Positions 33,591 through 43,449 of a DNA stretch of 64,000 nucleotides are shown piece by piece. The stretch's first letter is position 1. Each line of letters begins with the position of its first letter. A model generated the notes under the pieces. The model was not told the DNA's origin and did no database searches. It was given only the letters and a program-made list of their open reading frames with translations. Position numbers and translations under genes: made by a program. Source of the stretch: Nymphaea colorata (taxonomy: Eukaryota; Streptophyta; Magnoliopsida; Nymphaeales; Nymphaeaceae); contig NW_022204507.1 of the NCBI RefSeq assembly GCF_008831285.2, positions 3,919,174 through 3,983,173 of the forward strand, read 5' to 3'.

Positions 33591-34422
33591 GTAGTGATTA
33601 ACATTGTTTTTGTGCCTCTACTATTTTGTAGGCACAATTTATCTATTACTGGTATTATTGTTTAAATTGCATGAAAATACGGATGTAATTTTGGATTCGC
33701 TTTCTTTGTTGATCTTCTGCACCCAATAAAGCTCTCCGCCATATAGGTAAAACTGTTGTCCATTCCCAGTAAATAATCCAAAAATTGTTGTTTTGGTCTA
33801 GGTATGGAGACTTTGGGGGGAAAACAAGGCTCTACAAGTTAAGCAGGCCCAAAATGTCCAAGATTGTTGCTATGCTTGAAAACAACTCCTTGGTCCTTCC
33901 ATCTACTTTGCCTCCTGCCACCTCTACCTGGAAAATCAGAAACCTTTCTTTGGGAGAACAAACGAGGTCAACTATATCAGGTACTGGTTCGGAGATTGTT
34001 TCATCTAATTATTGAAGCTTTGGACCACTCTTGTGAGGAGGAAGTAGAGATTGTAATTTGTTCCCTACCATTCAATGTACAATTTGTTCCTTTGGCGTAT
34101 GAGCTTTGAACTTCTTGGTTCGTTTGTCACGGTTGTGTTTTTTCTTTGTAATAGTTATCAGGATATGGTGTATACATGAGTTGTGATTTACTATTGTGCA
34201 GTGTAATGCCTAACCTCATGTTCCTCTGATGATGAGATCAATAAATATCTTCTCATTCTCGTAAGGACAAACCCATTGTTTCCCTACAGTTTTTCAGAAA
34301 GATGTATATTTATGTTTTAATTCAATGAAATGAGTACTTCCCTACCCAATCTTTTTCCAAGATTTACCACTGAGATGGGAAGTAGGTTTCTCACTTGATG
34401 AGAAATGGGTTCTTGTGCATTT

Positions 34423-34802
34423 GCCACGAGCTTGTGTTTGTTTTGTGTCGGTATGACCAGTAGAAAGAACTTTGGAAAATTTCTAGTAAAGAGAATCTAG
34501 ATGTTCTGGTTGTTATGGCAAACAAGTTAAAAGGGGAACGTTATGTTTTGAATTCCCACTTGATGTGACCGTTAGATGTTACCATGTTCTGCTAGCTACC
34601 TAACTAAGGTAAAGTACATTGACCATGCTTATAGCCTCCAATTTGTCTTCTAATACAAGAAAACTATTGCCCTTAAATTTTTTATAGGATTGTTGTGTCT
34701 CTCATGTAATAGGTGACTTCTTCTTCAGTGAAAAAAACTTTTGCTCATTCACAAACTCCGTTTTAAATAGAGATTGGACATTGAAACGGTGAAGGAGTGG
34801 AA
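34423..34802. other. Unique sequence right of the duplicated block; nothing recognised
   Basis: The sequence is AT-rich, without open frames, LTR ends or CRK similarity that I could see. It is the natural continuation of CRK unit A beyond where the left copy is cut by the N gap. Confidence 0.5.
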
Positions 34803-34807
34803 AAGAC

Positions 34808-35215
34808 TGTTGGAGTGAAGGCAGCGGAACGACGTCTCACTCTTTTTTGGTTGATTCACCACTGGATGCTCCAGTATATTTCTTCAGTGGCTGCTTAGAG
34901 TAGAGCCGAAAGAGAGAGACGGAGGAAGAAGATGAAGTAAAAGAAGTTGAAACTGACAGATTTTAGGGGTTTCTTTCTAAGGGGCTCTTCACGGATAATC
35001 TGCTAGAGATTCATTTCTAACACAACATATTGCCGGGTTTATATAGGCCAGCCCCTTAGGTTTTCCCCAAATGCCAGCTACGGTTAGTGTGGGAGATTTT
35101 TTAGGAAAAGTTTAGATAAAGATAAACTTTATCTAGTGAAAAGGTGTTGATTAATCTCGTAACTGCAGGGCAGTTACGAGATCTCCGGATAGGAGTCACT
35201 GGCTACTATCCAACA
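34808..35215 (-). repeat. 3' LTR of Copia-2
   Basis: It is bounded by TGTTGG and CCAACA. It contains a minus-strand TATATAAA (35038-35045), a probable core promoter, and two inverted repeats (35114-35134 and 35156-35180) near its 5' end in element orientation. Confidence 0.92.
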
Positions 35216-35223
35216 TCTCCCAC
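35216..35223 (-). other. Polypurine tract of Copia-2
   Basis: GTGGGAGA on the minus strand, directly before the LTR start TGTTGG. Confidence 0.85.
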
Positions 35224-35379
35224 TTGGTCATGAGACCGCCAGTTTGCTTCTACTATATGTGGGTTTTTCATTTTCTAGATTTACTTAGTTACATGATTTT
35301 CATAACCAGTTTTTCCATCGTAACTTTGTTCAAGGTTTACAGCGAGGTTTTCCATTCACTAGTTTTCCTTCGCAACCTT

Positions 35380-35930
35380 TCAAATATATCTTAACCTCAT
35401 ATGGGCTACATGTTTTGAAAACAAGTCTTCAAATATTCCCTTAGTTAAGGGATCAGCTACCATATCATTGGTAGGCAAGTCATCAACCCAGATTTCATTT
35501 TTCTCTATCATTTCATGTACATAATGGTATTTCACCATTATATGTTTACTCTTTGAGCTAACAGCTCCATTCTTCATAAGAGATATTGCTGCCGAATTAT
35601 CATGGTACAGTTAAACCGGTTCATGATCAATATCTAATTTCAAGTCTTTCACAAACCGATTTATCCAGATAGCAAAAGTAGTTGTAACGTTACATGGTAC
35701 ACACTCTGCTTCCTAAGTGTGCTGAGCAACATGTCTTGTTTCTTACAGGACCAGGCTATCGCTTCACCTCCAAAGAGATAACATACCCCAAAGTGGATTT
35801 ACTATCATCTTTGCAGCCTGCGAAATCTGTATCGAAATAGCCAACTAAAGTTAGCTCATCTGCTTGATAGGACAATTTCTGTCCTTTTGTTCCTTTAATG
35901 TACCGAAAAATCCTTTTGACTGCTTGTCAG
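35380..35930 (-). pseudogene. Copia-2 RNase H region (broken)
   Basis: 35380-35577 reads SKSKHIMVKYHYVHEMIEKN and then VDDLPTNDMVADPLTKGI, the RNase H end of copia polyproteins (KHIDVRYHFIRD...ADIFTK type). Upstream, about 35580-35930 contains further RNase H similarity in other frames. Confidence 0.8.
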
Positions 35931-36221
35931 TGAGCCATCCATGATTACTTTGATAACGACTCACTAGACCAATAGAAAGCTTATGTCGGTCTAGTACAAA
36001 GCATTAAATACATTAGACTGCCAACAACTTGTACATATGGAACATTTAATTTTTATTGTCCTTCACTAGACAATCACTCCTACCCAAATTTGCTCATTTA
36101 GCTATAGGAGTCCCAATTGGTTTGCAGTCTAACATACGGAATCTCTTCAAGATATAATCAATGTATCGTTCTTGGCTTAAACTCAGGATTCTTGACTTTC
36201 TATATCGAGTGATCTTTATTC

Positions 36222-36851
36222 CTAATATATAGATGCTTCACCCAAGTCCTTTATTTCGAAGTTCTTGTTCAGCCATGTCTTCGTTTTGAATATCATGTCG
36301 TTATCATTTCTTGTTAGTAATATGTCATCAACATATAATGATAGAATACAGAAAAGCTTCCACTTTTCCAGACATATACACAGTTGTCTAGTTGGTTTGC
36401 ACAAACCTAAGTTTTGTAATTGTTTGTGGAAAGCAAAATACCACTGTCTCGGCGACTGCTTCAATCGTACAATATTTGTTCAGCATGTACACTTTGTCTA
36501 CCTTTTCCTTGATGACATAACCCGTGGTTGAGTTATATATATAGTTTCCTTTAACTCACCCTTCAGGAAAGCAGTCTTCACATCCATCTGACAAATATCC
36601 AAGTCATAGAATGCTGCGATAGCCAAAATTATTCTAATTGATGCAAACTTTGCAACTGGTGAATAGGTTTCTGAGTAGTCAATTCCTTCCTTTTGCTTAA
36701 AACCTTTTGCCACCAGTCTGGCTTTGAATTTTTTCACTGATCCATCAGCTTTATAATTCTTCCTCCGTACCCATTTGCATCCAATGGGTTTTCTATCATT
36801 AGGAAGATCTACTAATTCCCAGACTTTATTCTGTTCTATGATTCGATTCAT
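36222..36851 (-). pseudogene. Copia-2 reverse transcriptase (two frames)
   Basis: 36498-36851 reads NKVWELVDLPNDRKPIGCKW, then FKARLVAKGFKQKEGIDYSE and ICQMDVKTAFLKGELKETIY, the fingers and first palm motif. 36222-36464 reads MKQSPRQWYFAFHKQL, then the catalytic LYVDDILL and FEIKDLGEASIY. The two halves are in different frames, with a short damaged stretch between them. Confidence 0.9.
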
Positions 36852-37600
36852 TCATTCATCCAATCTGACATTCATGTGAGGTTATGGCTTCGTCATATGT
36901 CAGATTGTCAGACATTTCGTCAATATCTGCTGAATAGCATAGCTCATCTGCTAGATATGTATAATAATCATTCAAATATAAAGAGGAGTTCTAGGTCTTT
37001 TATGACCTGATAACGTCTGAGATGACGAGGTACTCAGATCAGTTGATTCATTACCTAACTAATCTTCAGTCAGTTCATTACATGACTGTCCTCAGACGAT
37101 CCAGTTAGTTGGTTCATTGCCTAACTAGCCTCCAGTCGGTTGATTACCAGACTGTTCCTCTGAATAAATCAGATCATCCAGTATATCATTTCGATATTCA
37201 ACTGGATCAATATCTTTGTTATTGAGTTCTAAGAAATCTACATCTCTGTTTTCTAAAGTCCATAGTTAAATGATATAATCTATAGCCCTTGGATCCTTTT
37301 GGATATCCAATAAATACACATCTTACTGATCTATTATCTAGTTTATCCTTTTTAGATCTGAATTTTCACGGTGCTACAGATCCCCATCTCCTCAGATGTC
37401 TCAGATCTGGTTTTACACCAGTCTATCTCTCACAAGGAGTGTTTGGGACTGCTTTGCAGGGCACTCGATTTATTGTATACATAGCTGTTAACACACTTCA
37501 CCGCAAAAAACTTTTGGTAATTGTACACCTGCCAACATGGATTCACCATGTTCGAAAGGGTTTTATTACACCTCTCACCACACCATTTTGTTGTGGTGTT

Positions 37601-38308
37601 CTAGGCATTGCTTTTGTCTATTAATTCAAGGTCTTCACAGTATTCGAGGAATTCATTCGAAGTATATTCTCCTCCTCGATCAGACCTTATAACTTTAATA
37701 TACCTCTCAAGTTGTCTCTCGACTTCAGATTTGTATTCCGTAAATTTCTCAAGTGCTTCTGACTTGTGTCTAATCAAGTATATATAATGAAAACTTGAGA
37801 AGTCATCAATAAATGTCATGATGTATAACTTTCCACTTGAGTTTGGACTCTGAAAGGTCCACAAATATCAATATGAATTATCTCCAATTGTTCAGTAGTC
37901 GTTTACTTCAGACGGAAATGGTTTCCTTGTCATCTTTTCGTATACACACCACTCGCATTTGTGAAATCATTTGTATTTATGTCAGGTATTAAACCCTATT
38001 GTGCTAGAGTTTTCATCTTTTTGATGCTTATATGGCTTAATCTTTCATGCCATAAGTTTACATTGACACTCATTGCACAATCGTAATAAGCAGAACTGAA
38101 AGTTTTATATTATATCATAAGTTTGAACATACCATGTTCTTTGACAAATTTTCCATGGAACATGGACTTTCCATGTTTTCCCACTGTTACTTTTCCTGAA
38201 TAAATCGAACTTCAAAAGCTTTTCCATTAGTGTGGGAATAGACACAAGATTCCTTCTCATTGAAGGGACATACAAAACCTCATTGAGTACAACTAGTACC
38301 CCCAACAT
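37601..38308 (-). pseudogene. Copia-2 integrase and pre-integrase (broken)
   Basis: 37601-37864 has LYIMTFIDDFSSFHYIYLIR and IKVIRSDRGGEYTSNEFLEY, the first and second catalytic Asp regions of copia integrase. 38105-38308 has LNEVLYVPSMRRNLVSIPTL, the pre-integrase segment. The zinc-finger part between them is damaged. About 36860-37600 holds the remaining C-terminal integrase and linker in very poor state. A 20-base stretch is tandemly doubled at about 38317-38356. Confidence 0.8.
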
Positions 38309-38420
38309 TTAGTCGATATGCCCCAACTCCCATGATATGCCCCAACTCCCATGATGTCACAACATGAGTTGTTTCCCATGTAGACCTTGTTTGTTCCAGG
38401 ACTCAGTTCTTCCATGTGAA

Positions 38421-38747
38421 TCATGCATTCGTTGTCTTTGCAATGTGATGATTAGCTCCTGAATCAACCCACCAACCAGTCAAATCCCCATCTGCAAACA
38501 AACATTCTGTCACGACATAGATAACTTCTCTGTTAGAGTCTCCTTGCGGCTTCCTCCTGTTGTTGTGGTCCTGACCATTGTTATCTTTCTTATTCAGGAA
38601 TTTTGTCTTGCAGTTCTTCCTGATATGCCCAAGCTTTCCGCATCTGTAGCATTTCACTACAATTCCTTGAGATTTCTTAGTACCTCCAAAATTGCATTTA
38701 AACTTGTCATCGTTCAGATTTTTAAATTGTTTGGGTCTTACAGGCAC
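38421..38747 (-). pseudogene. Copia-2 CCHC zinc knuckle and protease active site
   Basis: It reads VVKCYRCGKLGHIRKNCKTK, an intact C-X2-C-X4-H-X4-C knuckle, followed by DLTGWWVDSGANHHI with the protease DSG intact. The frame is open for about 108 codons. Confidence 0.88.
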
Positions 38748-38769
38748 ATGACTACTAGTAGGTTTTTTT

Positions 38770-39395
38770 CTAGACTATCATCAGTTCTGCATTCTTTCTC
38801 ATGGTCAGACGTTGTTGTTGTAAAACTAGCTGTATAGGAAGCTTTTCTAAAGTAAGATTATCAAATTGGAGACTCAAGGCAGTAACTGCCATATCCCAAG
38901 AAGGAGGTAGGCTATTCAGGATTGTGCTAATCTGCATGTTGTCAGATATAACATTCCCCACTAGGCTAAATCTTTAGCCATGACCAACATCTTATTAACA
39001 TGGTCCATTACATAGTCTGACTCTTTCATCCTATAGGAATTATATTGTTCTAACTGTAACTGTACGCGCATCGCAGTAGTGGTGTTGTATTTGGAAGATA
39101 TAGTATCAAACATTTCCTTAGCCATTGAACAATCCTCAAATACCCTAATTTGATCATATTCCATGAAAGTTAACATGATGGTTTTAGCCATGAGGTCATC
39201 AGTGGTAAAGGACTCATATGTCTTTCTTTCCTCATTTGTAGGTTTATCTCCTAAAGTGGGAGAAGGCTAGTTGAACACATAAATGAGTTTTTCCAAAGTC
39301 AAGGCGAACATTATCCTACGTTTTCATGCATGGAAATTTGTCCCATTTAATTTCTCAGTCTTAGCTAATTCAGAGGCTCCCACTCTTGGTGTCAT
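38770..39395 (-). pseudogene. Copia-2 Gag (broken)
   Basis: Gag starts at the ATG at 39395 (MTPRVGASELAKTEKLNGTN). Segments at 38961-39191 (MAKTIMLTFMEYDQIRVFED) and 38770-38961 (DNMQISTILNSLPPSWDMAV) are the UBN2-type copia Gag, separated by a stop and a frame change. Confidence 0.85.
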
Positions 39396-41037
39396 TTCTA
39401 AGTTAATTTCCCATGACAAGTAAAGAACAATAATAACAAAAGGGAAAAATTCACAATAAATATCACATCAAGAGATCTTAAACAAAGTATTCTAAAGCTG
39501 TACATCAATCTCAAAGAACATTCTAAAATAATATTTAGAACAATAAGACTTTGGATAAATACATAACTCTTTTCAGATTTATTTTCAGAACCCTTCTTTT
39601 ACAATTTTTAACAAGCTAGAGGGTGTCGCTATTAAATTCTCATAAAATCGCGATTTCCAAATGAAATTGCAAAAAATTTTTAGAACCCTCTTTTAGTAAT
39701 TTCCAATAATTTTGAGGGTACCCAAAAGTAATTTCTTATAAAGTTCCTGGTTTCTGTTGAAATTAACTTTCGTGAGCCACTTTTTGAAAAACTTTTAGCA
39801 AAAAGTTGCGGCTTTAATTTTGAGAAATGTAACACCTTTTTCGAAATAGTGCATAAATGATGGACTATATTTGTAATTTTTGAATTTTGACTATAAAACC
39901 CCCTTTTCACCCATTTTCTCTTTCATCGTCTCTCTCCTCACCGAGAGACCGACTTCCCTCTCGCAAAACCCTAGCCAGGGGTTCCACCTCCCGCGCCCCA
40001 TTGCTGCTTCTTCAACCACCACTGAGAGAAGGCCATCCTCCTCTATTTCCACTGCACAGAGGGTTGCAGAGCTGAGTACAACTACCAGAGAGCATATGAC
40101 CCCTTCTGCTTGAGTTGGCTGCCTACCGCACTGCGATTTGGGCCGCAATCTCCTCTGTGCTGCTTTCTCTTTTCCGTGAGGAAGATAACCTCCCAAAACC
40201 AGAAGCTCAATGCAAATGGCTTCCACAGTCTCTGCTTTCACTGAGAGAAGGGTGAACCGACAGACTACAGAGGAACGACAGGAGGAGGTCTGCAAAGCGT
40301 CAGACGCCATCTTCCCCTTTACCCAGGTGACCTCTTTGCTCTCAGCAAGAGAGATCTTTGCTTCTCGCACGAGGGAGACGACTGGTTTCTAGTCCATCAG
40401 GCGATTGCTGCTACTTGTCGGTAGAGACGCCAGCGACAGCTGGGTTGAGTTCAAGAAAAAATTCAAGTCCCAACAAAGAACAAAAGAAAAGAAGAAAAAA
40501 AACAGTAATTGTTCCTCCGGTTTTGAGAGAAGGAGAATCCCGGCTCTTTTCCGCCATTGGGTCCGTTTCTCAAACAAGAGCAAAGGTTCTATGTTTCATT
40601 TCCTCCTTCTATATTTATTTTATTTTGGCTTCATTGTATGTCAAGCAGAGCAAGCTCTGCTCCTGTGCTACCGTTTGCCAGAGACGCAGGAAAAAAAATT
40701 TTACTCAAGTAGTGGAGTTCTTTGTGGACAGATCCTCTACGAGGGTCCTGATCTAAAAAAGTTTTTATAGAGCGTTGGGCTCAGTCCTGGTCTCAGTCTC
40801 TCGCAGACACAGAGAACACAAACGACATAATACGTAAAGCAGGGATTCCAAACCCAATCAATACTATCATGCTTCATGCTTGAACTCAGTTTAGTCTAGC
40901 ATGCTTTATTTTCAATAAATAGATCACACCATGATACACGCATGATGCACAGATGACACAATACTTCACAATAGTATAATCTGCACACGCACAGACACCA
41001 CAGTAGTCGAAATCACTTACTAGTGTTCGATAGGTAT
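39396..41037 (-). other. Copia-2 leader containing a gypsy-LTR-like block
   Basis: A copia leader is normally short; this one is about 1.6 kb. Its part at about 39590-40000 follows the gypsy LTR at 3900-4270 in the same order and orientation. Shared blocks include AAATTGCAAA..ATTT, CCTCTTTT, AGGGTACCC, TTTTAGCAAAAA-GTTGCG, AAATTTTTGAA and TCTCTCCTCAC.GAGA. Similarity is clear but distant. Pyrimidine-rich sequence follows to about 40300. The weak open frames at 39880-40770 look like by-products of this composition. Confidence 0.5.
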
Positions 41038-41050
41038 GGCTCTGAGACCA
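41038..41050 (-). other. Primer-binding site of Copia-2
   Basis: The minus strand reads TGGTCTCAGAGCC, one base after the LTR end. It differs from the usual iMet site by A-to-C at position 5. Confidence 0.85.
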
Positions 41051-41051
41051 C

Positions 41052-41459
41052 TGTTGGAGTGAAGCCAGCGGAACGACGTCTGACTCTTTTTTGGTTGGTT
41101 CACCACGGATGCTCCAGTATAGTTCTTCACGTGGCTGCTGACAGTAGAGCCGAAAGAGAGAGACGAAGGAAGAAGATGAATAAAAGAAGTTGAAACTGAC
41201 AGATTTTAGGGTTTTCCTTCTAAGGGGCTCCTCACGGATAATCTGCTTGAGATTCATTTCTAACACAACGTATTGCTGGGTTTATATAGGCCAGCACCTT
41301 AAGTTTTCCCCAATCCCAGTTGCGCTTAGTGTGAGACATTTTTTAGGAAAAAATTTAGATAAAGATAAACTTTATCTAGTGAAAAGGTGTTGAGTTAATC
41401 TCGTAACTACAGGGCAGTTACGAGATCTCCGGATAGGGCTCACAGGCCACTAACCAACA
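41052..41459 (-). repeat. 5' LTR of Copia-2
   Basis: 408 bases, with the same ends, TATA position (about 41281-41288) and inverted repeats as the 3' LTR. One base pair of the second inverted repeat is mutated here. Confidence 0.92.
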
Positions 41460-41849
41460 AAGACAACGAAAAATTTTAACTTTACCAGCCAGTTAAGAAG
41501 ATTTAGTTGGTGACTTGAAAACCTTCCACTGATAAGGCTAGATTATTGGCACAGAGCTAGTCCGGTCCAACTGGATTGGATCCATTTAATTGGATTCAAG
41601 TTATTCTCATTGAGTTGCTGAGTTAATTCCAACCTTGTTTAATTATCATTTGGTTGGTCTTTTGTTATGAATTTAGGATGCATTTTTTATTGGCATGTTT
41701 CATTCATCTCAAAATCAGCAAACATTAATTAACCCAGTTTGCCCGAGTTTTCTTGTTAATCATAGTTTTTGTTTTCCTTTTCTTTCTTTCCATTCGTTTT
41801 CTGTCTTGTTCAATTTTGTTGTTTTGTTTACATACTTTTATACTGTCGA

Positions 41850-42240
41850 ATTTATATGACCTTGTTTAGTTTTAGTTAGATCTTCTCACATATTTTTTTT
41901 TGTTTAGTTTATGAAATAAAATTTTGAATAGCATCTGCTGTTTCACTTGCCGATTCAATTGAATCGTCCAATCGGCCAATGCTCCAAAATTGACTGTTTG
42001 GTCATATTCTAAAAATGGATTTTGACGGTATTACTTTTAAAACAGATGCGGGTGAGTCATGGTAAGATGCTTGTGCAAATGGGTGCTGCCAAGCAGTATG
42101 ATGGGGCTAACTAGCTAGCTGTACTCTAGGTTCGAGTGAAACTCTTGAACCCTAAGTGGACTTGGTGTCCTGTAGGTGTGTGGACCAACGAGGCCGACCC
42201 TACGTACTCGATTGATTGGTAATGACAACGACATTTTCTA
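41850..42240 (+). pseudogene. CRK-unit downstream fragment (unit F)
   Basis: The stretch CTTGTTTAGTTTTAGTTAGAT, then ATGAAATAAAATTTTGAATA, AATTGAATCGTCCAATCGGCCAAT, GTGAGTCATGGTAAGAT and GGTTCGAGTGAAACTCTTG matches the sequence following the kinase relics at 48640-49130 and 55480-56160. It shows that another CRK copy once stood here. The preceding 41465-41850 shows nothing recognisable. Confidence 0.6.
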
Positions 42241-42474
42241 ACAGCCCGGCACTGGAGTGAAGTTCACCAACTTATTGCAACCCGGTCTTTTTAGGTGGAA
42301 GCTTGACTTTTTTTACTGCATGGTAAGGCTTCCTACTCGCTTTTTTACCGGATGGTGGGGCTACATTTCTCACTCGGAATATGTGTATGAATCAAACACT
42401 TATGTTGGGCGTCATCTTTTGCTTTTCATCAAGTAGACTGGGTCAACTTTCTGTTTGATTATAATTAGTGTTAA

Positions 42475-42850
42475 AACGCATGAATAAGCTCCACACAGCC
42501 TGACTCGAGCCCAGGCCTGAGCCCAGAAAAATGAGACCCGGGTAGGCCCGACTTGTTATCGGGCAGGTCCCGGTGGGCCAATAAGCCCGGATTGTGCCCA
42601 ATAATGTTTTTTTTAATTAATTTTTATATATATTTATAATATTTTACTACAATTAATTATTTTTATGTATTATTTTATATTAAAAATATTTTTTAATGTA
42701 ATCAGGCCGAACCCGGGCCGAGCTTGAACTTAGGTTTTTCGAGTCGGACTGAACTCGGGCCCAAGTTTTAGATGTCGGGCCGACTTAAACCCGACTCGTT
42801 ATGAGGCTGGGCCGAACCGGGCAGGCCATATGCATGGTGAACTTGATGCT
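42475..42850. repeat. GC-rich CCCGAC/GGGCC repeat with AT-rich core
   Basis: Two GC-rich flanks (42490-42600 and 42705-42830), full of CCCGACT, GGGCC and CCGGGC words, surround an approximately 100-base AT core. The words occur in both orientations, and CCCGACTTGTTAT / CCCGACTCGTTAT is shared directly. It resembles non-autonomous dispersed repeats of plants, but I cannot assign a family. Confidence 0.45.
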
Positions 42851-43440
42851 TTCCCCCTTTTTTTGTTTTTTGTTTTATTCATAATGGATACAAGATAAGT
42901 TAAAACTATGAAAAAGAAAGTTAACGACCTCAGGTCGATGATCGTTAAACAAAGTAGATATTTGAAGCAGCATTTCTCAAAAGTTAGGTTGACCTTCCAA
43001 GATGACTAGTTCTAAGGTAGGAGCCGCTCATTTTGAGAAATGGAAAACCACAGCCTTTGAGGTTTTTGAAATTTGTTCTTGGTGAATACGTAACAGCTTT
43101 CTCGAATGGTTGAGAGTGACATAATAAATGGTAAACCATTGGGAGAAAAAAAAAGGTATATTTTCACATTTAGATGCATGCAGATATAGGTTGAACGTCA
43201 TGTGAGGATATCGGAAAGGAGAAACTGTAATGAGATTTTCTTTTCTTTATGTAGCTTGTGGAATTATCCAATTGTTTCAAATTTTTATGCCAGAATTTTA
43301 TTCTTATCTAGCTTTCTAGCATTGCGAGACTTTAAACGAGGACTGGAAATAGTGACGCGAACTTTTGGAGCTTATCTAGCTTTCTAGCTTTCTGCCATTG
43401 TCTGTTGTTTACTTATTATTTTAAGCCATATAAAGTTCTT
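42851..43440. other. No gene recognised
   Basis: AT-rich sequence with a short direct duplication of TTATCTAGCTTTCTAGC-like words near 43305 and 43370. Open frames here are short and without family resemblance. Confidence 0.4.
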
Positions 43441-43449
43441 TTGAGTTGC

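Larger units (their letters stand above)
28371..34015 (+). pseudogene. CRK (DUF26 receptor-like kinase) pseudogene, unit A copy 2
   Basis: The gene plan is the same as copy 1 from 12783. Shared lesions are the ATG-to-TTG first codon, the TGA after domain 1 (about 28710), the two-base loss before KQCLDT (about 29012) and the TAG after the membrane span (29440-29442). It differs in one missing base near 28493 (a new frameshift) and in having CAG where copy 1 has TAG in the second DUF26 domain. It has a longer CT repeat, an intact 151-base kinase exon (33440-33590), and an 89-base loss in the last exon at about 33840. The tail ends SEIVSSNY at 34015. It is not functional. Confidence 0.85.
19001..34422 (+). 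repeat. 15.4-kb duplicated block, right copy (starts at the N gap)
   Basis: The first base after the gap corresponds to 3530 and the last matching base to 18900. The copy is 15,422 bases and generally has the longer open frames. It lacks 89 bases of the last kinase exon at about 33840. Confidence 0.95.
34808..41459 (-). mobile_element. Copia-2: complete but inactive Ty1/copia retrotransposon
   Basis: Two 408-base LTRs (34808-35215 and 41052-41459) with TGTTGG...CCAACA ends are flanked by AAGAC at 34803-34807 and 41460-41464, an exact 5-bp target duplication. On the minus strand the order is 5' LTR, primer site, an unusually long leader (39396-41037), Gag, zinc knuckle, protease, integrase, reverse transcriptase, RNase H, purine tract and 3' LTR, which is the copia order. 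The LTRs match at roughly nine in ten positions by eye, so the insertion is not recent. Coding parts are split by many stops and frameshifts. Confidence 0.93.

Noticed and set aside
39880-40770. Overlapping open frames in the Copia-2 leader
   Set aside because: They are composition-driven frames in pyrimidine-rich sequence. No domain was recognised, and they lie inside a retroelement leader.
34803-41464. Same target sequence AAGAC for Copia-2 and the TRIM
   Set aside because: Five bases can match by chance, and the two elements have different ends and machinery. No link is implied.
43202-43387. Short plus-strand frame (RRNCNEIFFSLCSLWN...)
   Set aside because: Only 60 codons, with AT-rich low-complexity translation and a local duplication of TCTAGCTTTCTAGC. 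No coding evidence.
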